Origin: Lysobacter_L cavernae
GTDB taxonomy: Bacteria > Pseudomonadota > Gammaproteobacteria > Xanthomonadales > Xanthomonadaceae
Assembly: GCF_042648505.1 (NCBI RefSeq)
Contig: NZ_JBHRXK010000001.1
Coordinates: 972,643 to 1,036,642, forward strand
DNA length: 64,000 nucleotides
Direction of reading: 5' to 3'
Numbering within the stretch: position 1 is the stretch's first letter; each line of letters starts with the position of its first letter. The notes below the pieces were generated by a model, which was not told where the DNA came from, searched no databases, and saw nothing but the letters and a program-made list of their open reading frames with translations. Both the position numbers and the translations under genes were made by a program. Below are positions 27,493 through 34,936 of this stretch, piece after piece.

Positions 27493-29082
27493 ATGATCTC
27501 TGCCGCCCCGCTTCCGCATTCCGAGGTTCTGCCCGACTGGCCGGTGTGCGAGCAGGCCCGCAAGAGCCGCGATCCGCGCTTCGACGGTTTGTTCTTCACC
27601 GCCGTGCTCAGCACCCGCATCTATTGCCGACCGGTGTGCCCGGCGCCGATGGCGAAGAAGGTCGTCTACTTCCGTCACGCCGCCGCGGCCGAAGCCGCCG
27701 GTTACCGGCCGTGCCTGCGTTGCCGCCCCGAGCTGTCGCCGGACGACGGCAGCTGGCGGCGCGGTGATGCGGCGGTGGCACGTGCACTGAAACTGATCGA
27801 CGAGGGCGCGCTGGCCGAGCAGCCGCTGGCGGCGCTGGCCGAACGTGTCGGCGTCGGTGAGCGGCAATTGCGGCGGCTGTTCGTCGACCGTGTCGGCGCG
27901 GCTCCGATCGGCGTGCACGGCACGCGCCGGTTGCTGTTCGCCAAGCAGTTGCTCACCGAAACCGCGCTGCCGATCACGCAGGTCGCGCTCGCCGCCGGCT
28001 TTGGCAGCCTGCGCCGATTCAATGTCGTGTTCCGCGAGGCCTACCGCATGGCGCCGCGTGATCTGCGTCGGCATCAACGCCTGGACACCGCCGGTGCCCC
28101 TGGCGAAACGCTGACCTTGCGCCTGGGCTACCGGCCGCCGTACGACTTCGCCGCGATGCTCGCCTTCCTGCGCGGCCGCGCCCTGCCCGGGGTGGAAGTG
28201 GTCGATGAGCACAGCTACACGCGCGTGATCGGGCCCATTGAACAACCCGGCTGGTTGCGGATCAGCGCCTGGCCGCAGGGCGAGCACGCGCTCAAGCTGG
28301 AATTGCACGGACCGGCGCCGACGCGCTTGCTGGAGATCGTGCAACGCCTGCGTCGCATGTTCGATCTCGATGCCGACCCGCAGGTGATCGCGGAAGCCTT
28401 GTCGATGGATGCGTGCCTGGCACCGTTGCTGGCGAAACGTCCCGGGCTGCGTCTGCCGAGCGGCTGGGACGGCTTCGAGATCGCGGTGCGCGCGGTGATC
28501 GGCCAGCAGGTCAGCGTCGCCGCCGCGCGCACCTTGGCCGCGCGGCTGGCACAACGTTACGGCCAGCCCTTGCCGCAGCCGTTTGCACCGGGACTGGAGC
28601 ACCTGTTCCCGACTCCAGAGGCATTGGCCGACGTCGACCTCACCGTCATCGGCCTGACCCGCGCACGCGCCGACACGGTGCGGACGATGGCGCGTGCGCT
28701 GCTCGACGGCCGCGTCGATTTCCGCGCCGAGCGCACGCTGGAAGATTTCACTTCACGCTGGGTTACGCTGCCCGGCATCGGTCCGTGGACCGCGCAGTAC
28801 ATCGCCCTGCGAGCGCTCGGCCATCCCGATGCGTTCCCGGCCGAGGATCTGGTGCTGCAACGCGCCGTCCCCGGCGACGGCTCGCGCCTGAGCGCGAAAG
28901 CCCTCAACACACGCGCCGAAGCCTGGCGACCGTGGCGTGGTTACGCGGTGATCCACCTGTGGCGCGACTCGATGCCGCAACCGGGAAGCCAACCCGCCAA
29001 ACCCATCCGTGCCAAGCAACGCACGGCCGTCGCGGCGCGCACGGATTCGCATCCGGAACCGCCTTCGAGCCCTGCGCCATGA
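27493..29082 (+). CDS. alkA: Ada N-domain/AraC/AlkA fusion: DNA-3-methyladenine glycosylase II
   Basis: A 529-residue three-part protein. Residues ~25-80 are the Ada zinc domain, with Cys45, Cys49 (IYCRPVCPA), Cys74 and Cys77 (CLRC). Residues ~95-195 form an AraC-type HTH (LAERVGVGERQLRRLF, ALAAGFGSLRRFNVVFREAY). The rest is AlkA: YRPPYDFAAMLAFLRGRALPG and the helix-hairpin-helix LPGIGPWTAQYIALRALG with the catalytic Asp in FPAEDLVLQ. It removes alkylated bases and may also sense methylation. The C-terminal ~45 residues are polar and Pro-rich and unlikely to be structured. The stop overlaps the ogt start (ATGA). Confidence 0.93.
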   Translation: MISAAPLPHSEVLPDWPVCEQARKSRDPRFDGLFFTAVLSTRIYCRPVCPAPMAKKVVYFRHAAAAEAAGYRPCLRCRPELSPDDGSWRRGDAAVARALKLIDEGALAEQPLAALAERVGVGERQLRRLFVDRVGAAPIGVHGTRRLLFAKQLLTETALPITQVALAAGFGSLRRFNVVFREAYRMAPRDLRRHQRLDTAGAPGETLTLRLGYRPPYDFAAMLAFLRGRALPGVEVVDEHSYTRVIGPIEQPGWLRISAWPQGEHALKLELHGPAPTRLLEIVQRLRRMFDLDADPQVIAEALSMDACLAPLLAKRPGLRLPSGWDGFEIAVRAVIGQQVSVAAARTLAARLAQRYGQPLPQPFAPGLEHLFPTPEALADVDLTVIGLTRARADTVRTMARALLDGRVDFRAERTLEDFTSRWVTLPGIGPWTAQYIALRALGHPDAFPAEDLVLQRAVPGDGSRLSAKALNTRAEAWRPWRGYAVIHLWRDSMPQPGSQPAKPIRAKQRTAVAARTDSHPEPPSSPAP

Positions 29083-29582
29083 TCGTCTACACCTCCATCG
29101 ACAGCCCGGTCGGCCCATTGCTGCTGGCCGTCAACGACGACGGCCTGCACCTGATCGAGTTCCACGTCCCGCGCCACCCGATGCCGCGTGGCACGGATTG
29201 GCGCGAAGGCGACCACGCCCTGCTGCGTGCGACGCAAGCGCAGCTGGACGACTACTTCGCCGGGCATCGCCGCGATTTCGACCTGCCGCTGGCCCCGCGC
29301 GGCACCGAATTCCAGCGCAGCGTCTGGCACACGTTGGCGACGATCCCCTACGGCGAGACGATCAGCTACGCGCAACTGGCCACACGCGTGGGCAAGCCGT
29401 CGGCCACGCGCGCCGTCGGTGCCGCCAACGGCCGCAACCCGCTGCCGATCGTGCTGCCCTGCCACCGCGTGATCGGCAGTGACGGCAGCCTCACCGGCTT
29501 TGGCGGCGGCCTGCCGACCAAGCGTTACCTGCTGCAACTGGAAGGTGCACTGCCGAACGAGGACGACCTGTTCGCGGCGTGA
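29079..29582 (+). CDS. ogt: Methylated-DNA-protein cysteine methyltransferase
   Basis: A 167-residue alkyltransferase with the active-site motif LPCHRVIGSDG and the preceding FQRSVWHTLATIPYGETISY winged helix. It removes the methyl group of O6-methylguanine onto its own Cys. The ATG at 29079 overlaps the alkA stop by four bases, so the two are co-translated. This makes a small alkylation-repair operon. No separate promoter is seen. Confidence 0.95.
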   Translation: MIVYTSIDSPVGPLLLAVNDDGLHLIEFHVPRHPMPRGTDWREGDHALLRATQAQLDDYFAGHRRDFDLPLAPRGTEFQRSVWHTLATIPYGETISYAQLATRVGKPSATRAVGAANGRNPLPIVLPCHRVIGSDGSLTGFGGGLPTKRYLLQLEGALPNEDDLFAA

Positions 29583-29775
29583 AGTGTTTTGCCGGTCGCC
29601 CGATGCACCGGGCCCTCATGCCGGAGCAGCGGTTTCGCGCGGAGTGGATGCGGTGAAGAGATTGCGTCCGGTGAGCCTGCGAGATCGGGCGAACACAACG
29701 GCCGACCTGTCTCGTCAATGAGTGCGTGGCTCAGAACCGGCACGCCTTCGCCCACGACCTGCGGAAACGCTCCGC

Positions 29776-31119
29776 TCAATCGGCAAGCAATCGCTCGATA
29801 GCCGCACGGCAATGATCGGCGATCGCATCGCTGTGGAAGTGGCGCCCCTGCTCGACCACGCAACGCCCACCAACCCAGGTCTCGCGCACCAGGTTGCGGT
29901 TGCCGCTGAAGATCCAGCGGTCGAGCGCATCCTCGTCGCGCACGCCGGCGAACTGCGGCGCGGTGATATCGAACACGACCGCGTCAGCGAATTCACTGTC
30001 GTTCAAGCCACCGATGTCATGTCCGGTCGCCGCGGCCGCGCTGGCCGCGACACCGCGCATCAGGGTCTCGCCGACGCTGGGCGAATCGGCCTGCACCGCG
30101 ATGTTGCGACGGCGCGTGACCAAGCGCTGGCCGTATTCGAGCCAGCGCAGTTCCTCGACCGGCGACACCGAGATGTGCGAATCCGAGCCGATCCCCCAAC
30201 GCCCGCCGGCATCGAGGTAGTCGCGCAACGGGAACAGGCCATCGCCGAGGTTGGCCTCGGTGGTCGGGCAGATCGCAACGGTGGCGCCGCTGCGCGCGAT
30301 GCCCTGCACTTCGGCTTCGTTGAGATGGGTCGCATGGACCAGGGTCCAGCGCGAATCGACCTGCGCATTGGCCAGCAGCCATTCGACCGGACGCGCGTTG
30401 CGCGTTGCCAGGCAGTCCTCGACTTCGCTCACCTGCTCGGCGATATGGATATGCACCGGACTGTCGGCGGGCAGCGCCTCCAGCACAGCGCCCATCGCAT
30501 CGGGCGGCACCGCGCGCAGGCTGTGCAGGGCGCAGCCGACGCGCAACATCGCGTGTTCTTCCGCGCGCAGCGTGTCGAGCAGGCGCAGGTAGGCGTCGAT
30601 GTCGTGGCCGAAGCGGCGCTGGCGCTCGCCCAGTGCGCGGCCGTCGAAGCCGCCGGTCATGTACAACACCGGCAACAGGGTCAGGCGGATGCCGGTGTCG
30701 TACGCGGCCTCGATCAGCGCGCGCGACATCGCCGCCGGGTCGGCGTAAGGCTTGCCGTCCGGGGCATGGTGCAGGTAATGGAATTCGCAGACCGTGGTGT
30801 AGCCGGCTTCGAGCATCTCGGTGTACAGCTGCGCGGCGACCGCATGCAGCATCTCCGGGTTGAAGCGCTCGGCGAAGCGGTACATGGTCTCGCGCCAGGT
30901 CCAGAACGAATCTTCGGGATTCGTCTGGCGCTCGGCCATGCCTGCCATCGCGCGCTGGAACGCGTGCGAATGCAGGTTGGCGATACCGGGCACGACGCGC
31001 TGCGGCGTGGTCCCGCCGTTGGTGCCACGGATGATGCGACCGTGCGCATCAACGTCGAGCTTGACGCCGTCCTGCCAGCCCTGCGGGTGCCACAGCCTTG
31101 CGTTGGGAATGGTCTGCAT
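29776..31119 (-). CDS. hutF: Formimidoylglutamate deiminase
   Basis: A 447-residue amidohydrolase that converts N-formimino-glutamate to N-formyl-glutamate and ammonia. Metal motif HSHAFQRAMAGMAE after GIANLHSHAF, then HIHIAEQVSEVEDC, and GIGSDSHISVSPVEELRWLE near the end. HutF marks the five-step histidine route, in which HutG then splits formylglutamate; hutG is not in the window. It is divergent from hutI with 63 bases between the start codons. Confidence 0.95.
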   Translation of the reverse strand: MQTIPNARLWHPQGWQDGVKLDVDAHGRIIRGTNGGTTPQRVVPGIANLHSHAFQRAMAGMAERQTNPEDSFWTWRETMYRFAERFNPEMLHAVAAQLYTEMLEAGYTTVCEFHYLHHAPDGKPYADPAAMSRALIEAAYDTGIRLTLLPVLYMTGGFDGRALGERQRRFGHDIDAYLRLLDTLRAEEHAMLRVGCALHSLRAVPPDAMGAVLEALPADSPVHIHIAEQVSEVEDCLATRNARPVEWLLANAQVDSRWTLVHATHLNEAEVQGIARSGATVAICPTTEANLGDGLFPLRDYLDAGGRWGIGSDSHISVSPVEELRWLEYGQRLVTRRRNIAVQADSPSVGETLMRGVAASAAAATGHDIGGLNDSEFADAVVFDITAPQFAGVRDEDALDRWIFSGNRNLVRETWVGGRCVVEQGRHFHSDAIADHCRAAIERLLAD

Positions 31120-31125
31120 GGCGCC

Positions 31126-31176
31126 ATTGTGGCCTGTCGGCGCCCGGCTGGCGACGCCGGCGGCCGCGCCTACAAT
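31126..31176. promoter_or_regulatory. Divergent mirror-image leaderless promoters for hutF and hutI
   Basis: The minus strand has CACAAT (31131-31126) six bases before the hutF ATG; the plus strand has TACAAT (31171-31176) six bases before the hutI ATG. GCGCCATTGT (31121-31130) and ACAATGGCGC (31172-31181) are perfect inverted repeats, so the two start regions are near mirror images. Confidence 0.6.
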
Positions 31177-31182
31177 GGCGCG

Positions 31183-32436
31183 ATGAGCACGACATCAACG
31201 ACTCCTTCACACAGCCTGATCGACGGGCCCCTCGATGGCCTCATCGTCGGCGCCTCGCTGGCGACCCTGGCCGGGGCACAGGGCTACGGCGAAATCACTG
31301 ATGGCGCGCTGGGTTGGCGCGATGGCGTGATCGCCTACGTCGGCCCACGCAATGCGCTGCCCGGTGCGCCAGAGCGCCTGGCACGCAGCGTGATCGAGGT
31401 CGAAGGCTGGATCACGCCGGGCCTGGTCGATTGTCATACGCACCTGGTGTTCGCCGGCGACCGTGCGCGCGAGTTCGAGCTGCGCCTGCAGGGCGCGAGC
31501 TACGAGGAGATCGCCCGCGCCGGCGGCGGCATCCTGTCGACCGTGCGCGCCACCCGCGAGGCCGACGAGGACGAGCTGCTGCGCCAGTCACTGCCGCGCG
31601 CGCGCGCCCTGCTCGCCGACGGCGCGACCACGCTCGAGATCAAATCCGGTTACGGCCTGGACTATGCCAACGAGCGCAAGATGCTGCGCGTCGCGCGTCG
31701 CATCGGCGAGCAACTCGGCGTCACGGTGCGCACCACCTGCCTGGCCGCGCATGCGCTGCCGCCCGAGTTTTCCGGGCGTGGCGACGAGTACATAGCCGAA
31801 GTGATCGAATGGCTGCCGCGCCTGCACAGCGAAGGCCTGGTTGATGCGGTCGATGCCTTCTGCGAGGGCATCGGCTTCTCGCCGGCGCAGACGCGACGCG
31901 TGTTCGAGGCCGCGCGCGCACTCGGCCTGCCGGTCAAGCTGCACGCCGACCAACTCAGCGACCTCGGCGGCGCGGCGCTGGCGGCGAGCTTCGATGGCCT
32001 CTCTGCCGACCACGTCGAGCACACCTCGCTCGACAGCGTGCGTGCGATGGCCGCGCACGGCACGGTCGCGGTACTGCTGCCCGGCGCGTTCCATGTGTTG
32101 CGCGAGACCAGGCTGCCGCCGCTGGACGCGTTCCGCGAGCACGGCGTGGCGATGGCGCTCGCCACCGACTGCAACCCCGGCACCTCGCCGCTGCAGTCGC
32201 TGCGCCAGGCAATGCAGCTGTCATCGACGCATTTCCGACTGACGCCGCAGGAGGCGTTGCGCGGCGCTACCGTGCACGCTGCGCGGGCGCTGGGCCTGGA
32301 TGACCGCGGCGTGCTGCGCGTTGGCGCGCGCGCCGATTTCGCGTTGTGGCGCATCGGTCATCCGTCCGAGCTGTGTTACTGGCTCGGCGGGCAACTGGCG
32401 CAAGCTGTCTATTGCGGTGGCCGTCGCCTCGACTGA
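31183..32436 (+). CDS. hutI: Imidazolonepropionase
   Basis: A 417-residue amidohydrolase that opens 4-imidazolone-5-propanoate to N-formimino-glutamate, the third step of histidine degradation. Family motifs: VDCHTHLVFAGDRAREFELR, IKSGYGLD, HADQLSDLGGAALAA and ATDCNPGTSP. Length agrees with known HutI. There is no Shine-Dalgarno; transcription probably begins at the ATG. Its product is the substrate of HutF, encoded divergently. Confidence 0.96.
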   Translation: MSTTSTTPSHSLIDGPLDGLIVGASLATLAGAQGYGEITDGALGWRDGVIAYVGPRNALPGAPERLARSVIEVEGWITPGLVDCHTHLVFAGDRAREFELRLQGASYEEIARAGGGILSTVRATREADEDELLRQSLPRARALLADGATTLEIKSGYGLDYANERKMLRVARRIGEQLGVTVRTTCLAAHALPPEFSGRGDEYIAEVIEWLPRLHSEGLVDAVDAFCEGIGFSPAQTRRVFEAARALGLPVKLHADQLSDLGGAALAASFDGLSADHVEHTSLDSVRAMAAHGTVAVLLPGAFHVLRETRLPPLDAFREHGVAMALATDCNPGTSPLQSLRQAMQLSSTHFRLTPQEALRGATVHAARALGLDDRGVLRVGARADFALWRIGHPSELCYWLGGQLAQAVYCGGRRLD

Positions 32437-32478
32437 GCGCGGTCGCCGTCCAACTGTTGCATCCAAAGGGGAGAAAAC

Positions 32479-33690
32479 ATGCGCGTGACCACCATGTTCG
32501 GTTTGTCATTGGGTTTGTCGCTGTCGATCGTCGCGGGCGCGTCAGTGGCCGCCGACACGGCCACCGCACAGCGGCTGGCGCAGGACGCAGTCATCGTCGA
32601 TACCCATATCGATGCGCCCGGCGAACTGCTGTCGCACTGGGACGATCTCGGCCTGGCCACCCCCGGCAAGGAGTTCGATTACCCGCGCGCGCGCCAGGGC
32701 GGCCTCGATGTGGCGTTCATGTCGATCTACACCTCGCCCGAGCAGGACACCACCGGCACCGCCAGGCAGACCGCGCACACCCAGATCGACGCGGTCGAGG
32801 CCCTGGCCGGACGCCATCCGGACAAGTTCGCGCTGCTGCGCTCGCCCGCCGATGTCGAGCGGCTGCGCGCCGGCGGCCGCGTGCTGCTCGCGCTGGGCAT
32901 GGAAAACGGCGCGCCGATTGGCGATGACCTGTCGCAGCTGGCGGCGTTCCACGGCCGCGGCGTGCGCTACATCACCCTGGCCCACAGCGCCAACAACCGC
33001 ATCAGCGACTCGTCCTACGCCCTGCAGAAGCAATGGGGCGGGCTGAGCCCGTACGGCGAGAAGGTGGTGGCCGAGATGAACCGCCTGGGCATCATGGTCG
33101 ACGTCTCGCACCTGTCCGACGACGCGATTCGCGACGTGCTGCGCATCACCGACGTGCCGGTGATCGCCAGCCATTCCGGCATGCGCCATTTCACCCCGGG
33201 CTTCGAGCGCAACCTGAGCGATGAACTGGCGAAAGCGATCGCCGCCAAAGGCGGTGTCGTGCAGCTGGTGTTCGGCACCGGCTTCGTCAACCCGAAGGCG
33301 GCCGCCGACCTGCAGGCTTACTTCCAGGCCGAGGCGGAATTCGAGCGCGCCAACGCTGCCGCCGTCGCCGCCGGCAAACCGGTGCGGTCCGCGGACGAAT
33401 TCGACAAAGCGTGGAAAGCCGCGCACCCGGTGCCGGTAACGCACATCGACGCCGTGCTCGACCAGATCGACCATGCGGTGAAGCTGGTCGGCGTCGACCA
33501 CGTCGGCATCGGTTCGGACTTCGACGGGGTCAGCGGCAACCTGCCGGTGGAACTGCGTTCGGTCGCGGACTACCCCAACCTGGTCGCCGGCCTGCAGGCG
33601 CGCGGCCACAAGGACGGGGACATCCGCAAGATCCTCGGTGGCAACCTGCTGCGGGTGTGGACCGCGGTCGAGGCCGCGGCCCAGCACTGA
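32479..33690 (+). CDS. Membrane dipeptidase, M19 family
   Basis: A 403-residue exported protein (signal MFGLSLGLSLSIVAGASVAA). The zinc motif IVDTHIDAPGELL gives the HxD pair, with MENGAPI, LAHSANNRISD, ASHSGMRHF and VGIGSDFDGV as the later metal and substrate positions of renal-dipeptidase-like enzymes. It should cut dipeptides, possibly including D-amino-acid ones, in the periplasm. It complements the S46 dipeptidyl-peptidases at 49.8-54.2 kb. It follows hutI by 42 bases and could be read through from it, though it has a GGGGAGA Shine-Dalgarno of its own. Confidence 0.93.
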   Translation: MRVTTMFGLSLGLSLSIVAGASVAADTATAQRLAQDAVIVDTHIDAPGELLSHWDDLGLATPGKEFDYPRARQGGLDVAFMSIYTSPEQDTTGTARQTAHTQIDAVEALAGRHPDKFALLRSPADVERLRAGGRVLLALGMENGAPIGDDLSQLAAFHGRGVRYITLAHSANNRISDSSYALQKQWGGLSPYGEKVVAEMNRLGIMVDVSHLSDDAIRDVLRITDVPVIASHSGMRHFTPGFERNLSDELAKAIAAKGGVVQLVFGTGFVNPKAAADLQAYFQAEAEFERANAAAVAAGKPVRSADEFDKAWKAAHPVPVTHIDAVLDQIDHAVKLVGVDHVGIGSDFDGVSGNLPVELRSVADYPNLVAGLQARGHKDGDIRKILGGNLLRVWTAVEAAAQH

Positions 33691-33768
33691 GGGTTGCGGC
33701 TCCAGCCAGTTCGGGGGCGATCCACGCTGCAAACCTGAGGCTCCGCGGTTACCCGCGTCCGGCAGGCA

Positions 33769-33800
33769 CAAAAAAGCCCCGCTTGAGCGGGGCTTTTTTT
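33769..33800. terminator. Bidirectional intrinsic terminator
   Basis: AAAAAAGCCCCGC, loop TTGA, GCGGGGC and seven T bases: a strong terminator for the dipeptidase on the plus strand and the THX gene on the minus strand. Confidence 0.93.
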
Positions 33801-33819
33801 CACGCCGGTGTCCTGGCGC

Positions 33820-34005
33820 TTATTCCTTGGCGGCAGTCTTCTTGACCGCGACCTTCTTGGCCGGGGCCTTGGCCACGGTCTTGGTCGCCTTCTTCGCGAC
33901 CGGCGCGGCGGCGGTGCCGGCAGCCTTGGTCACGGCCTTGCGGGCGTTGCCGTAGCTGGAGTTGTAGCGCTTGCCCTTGGCGGTCTTGCGGTCGCCCTTG
34001 CCCAT
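33820..34005 (-). CDS. 30S ribosomal protein bTHX with Ala/Lys-rich tail
   Basis: A 61-residue, very basic protein. The first ~24 residues, MGKGDRKTAKGKRYNSSYGN, match the Thx peptide (MGKGDRKT-RGK...YG pattern). The remaining ~37 residues are an AKKxxK, VAKKAT, APAKK tail resembling histone H1-like proteins. Classical Thx is only about 26 residues. CAGGAG lies 7-12 bases before the ATG at 34005. A longer start (34029) is unlikely. It would sit at the top of the 30S head; the tail may bind RNA or DNA. Confidence 0.82.
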   Translation of the reverse strand: MGKGDRKTAKGKRYNSSYGNARKAVTKAAGTAAAPVAKKATKTVAKAPAKKVAVKKTAAKE

Positions 34006-34168
34006 GTTCGTGCTCCTGAAAGCTGTCAAAAGTCCGCACTGCGGGTGTGCGGGAATTTACGAGGTCTGCGTACGAATACGCGGTCGCGCCGCGCGCGAGA
34101 CCGCGAAGTCTAGCACGCGGGCAGGCCTGCCCTGCGGCCCGCCAGCTTGGGTCTGCCTACATCGTTGC

Positions 34169-34242
34169 AGGAGCGGCTTCAGCCGCGAGCTTTGGGTGGT
34201 GCCCCGTAGACACGCGAAAAACTCGCGGCTGAAGCCGCTCCT
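34169..34242. repeat. Paired GGAGCGGCTTCAGCCGCGAG repeats in inverted order
   Basis: Two perfect 21-bp arms at 34169-34189 and 34222-34242 face each other over a 32-base loop; each arm also contains the smaller palindrome GCGGCTTCAGCCGC. This element is a well-known type of xanthomonad intergenic repeat. Confidence 0.8.
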
Positions 34243-34335
34243 ACGTGAAACAAAACTCGGGCTTGTCGGGATTGATCCGATCCGCATCCGCCGCTCCAAA
34301 CCTAGATGCCATCCCCCGGGACTGTCTGGTGGAAA

Positions 34336-34368
34336 GCCCCCTTGGTAAGGGGGCGCGGCGAAGCCGCG
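34336..34368. repeat. GCCCCCTT/AAGGGGGC and CGCGGC/GCCGCG hairpin pair
   Basis: GCCCCCTTggtAAGGGGGC (34336-34354) runs directly into CGCGGCgaaGCCGCG (34354-34368), two compact hairpins in a row. Confidence 0.6.
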
Positions 34369-34391
34369 GGGATCGGAAACACATAGCGGGG

Positions 34392-34418
34392 CCCAAAACT
34401 TGCGCGGCAAGTTTTGGG
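34392..34418. repeat. CCCAAAACTTGC inverted repeat
   Basis: CCCAAAACTTGC and GCAAGTTTTGGG form a 12-bp stem with a three-base loop. Confidence 0.65.
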
Positions 34419-34448
34419 ATTGATCCCAATGCGCAGCATGGGATCAAT
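34419..34448. terminator. ATTGATCCCA hairpin overlapping the MerC-like stop
   Basis: ATTGATCCCA and TGGGATCAAT pair over a ten-base loop; the right arm covers the stop codon of the minus-strand MerC-like gene. It may end or protect that transcript. Confidence 0.45.
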
Positions 34449-34854
34449 GCACGCAGTTGGCGTCGTGGGTATGGCCGTGATTGAGGCGCAGGTTGGCCAG
34501 ATGGGCCAGACCGACCAGGGTGCCGCCGAAGGTCATCGCGATCGCGTGCGGCACCAGGCTGTGGTGCAGCGGCTGATACAGCACGCCCAGCCACAACACG
34601 ACCAGCCCCGGCACCAGCAGCGACAGCGCGCGCACGGCGCGATGGCGGCGGTAGCCCCAGATCGTGCTGAACAGGCCCAGCCCGGTCGCGAACAACACAA
34701 AGGCCTCTTCCAGCCCCGAGCCCAGCCAGGCGGCCACGCCCAGCGACGGCAGGGTCGCGATCAACAGCGGCAGCAGCGCGCAATGGACCGCGCACAGCAA
34801 CGAACCGAAGGCACCGAGGCGGTCGAGCAGGCTGCGGGGGCGGAGTGGCGGCAT
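34444..34854 (-). CDS. MerC-domain membrane protein, probably Zur-controlled
   Basis: A 136-residue protein with four membrane helices. GSLLCAVHCALLPLLIATLP carries the CxxxC pair found in the first helix of MerC, and LFSTIWGYRRHRAVRALSLL lies between later helices. The C-terminus NHGHTHDANCVH is rich in metal ligands. MerC moves mercuric ion inward, but no mer gene is here; instead the gene is divergent from a ZnuD-like zinc receptor over a Zur box. A role in zinc handling is therefore likely by context. Start at 34854 by family N-terminus. Confidence 0.85.
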   Translation of the reverse strand: MPPLRPRSLLDRLGAFGSLLCAVHCALLPLLIATLPSLGVAAWLGSGLEEAFVLFATGLGLFSTIWGYRRHRAVRALSLLVPGLVVLWLGVLYQPLHHSLVPHAIAMTFGGTLVGLAHLANLRLNHGHTHDANCVH

Positions 34855-34887
34855 GGGTGACTTCTGGGAGGGGTCGGAATCCGTTTC

Positions 34888-34900
34888 GTTATAATATAAC
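34888..34900. promoter_or_regulatory. Zur box GTTATAATATAAC
   Basis: A perfect palindrome identical to the core of gamma-proteobacterial Zur sites, followed by ATTTC as in the extended consensus. It overlaps TATAAT-like -10 boxes on both strands and lies 34 bases from the MerC-like start and 37 bases from the receptor start. Zur with zinc would repress both genes. Confidence 0.88.
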
Positions 34901-34936
34901 ATTTCAACGATCCCGCCACCCACTTTAACCGACCCC

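Larger units (their letters stand above)
34006..34443. other. 438-bp palindrome-rich spacer
   Basis: No gene. The stretch holds four hairpin elements listed separately (34169-34242, 34336-34368, 34392-34418, 34419-34448), all of which look like mobile non-coding repeats. Confidence 0.6.

Noticed and set aside
34444..34854. Mercury resistance operon
   Set aside because: There is a MerC-like protein but no merA, merR, merT or merP, and the promoter is a Zur box.
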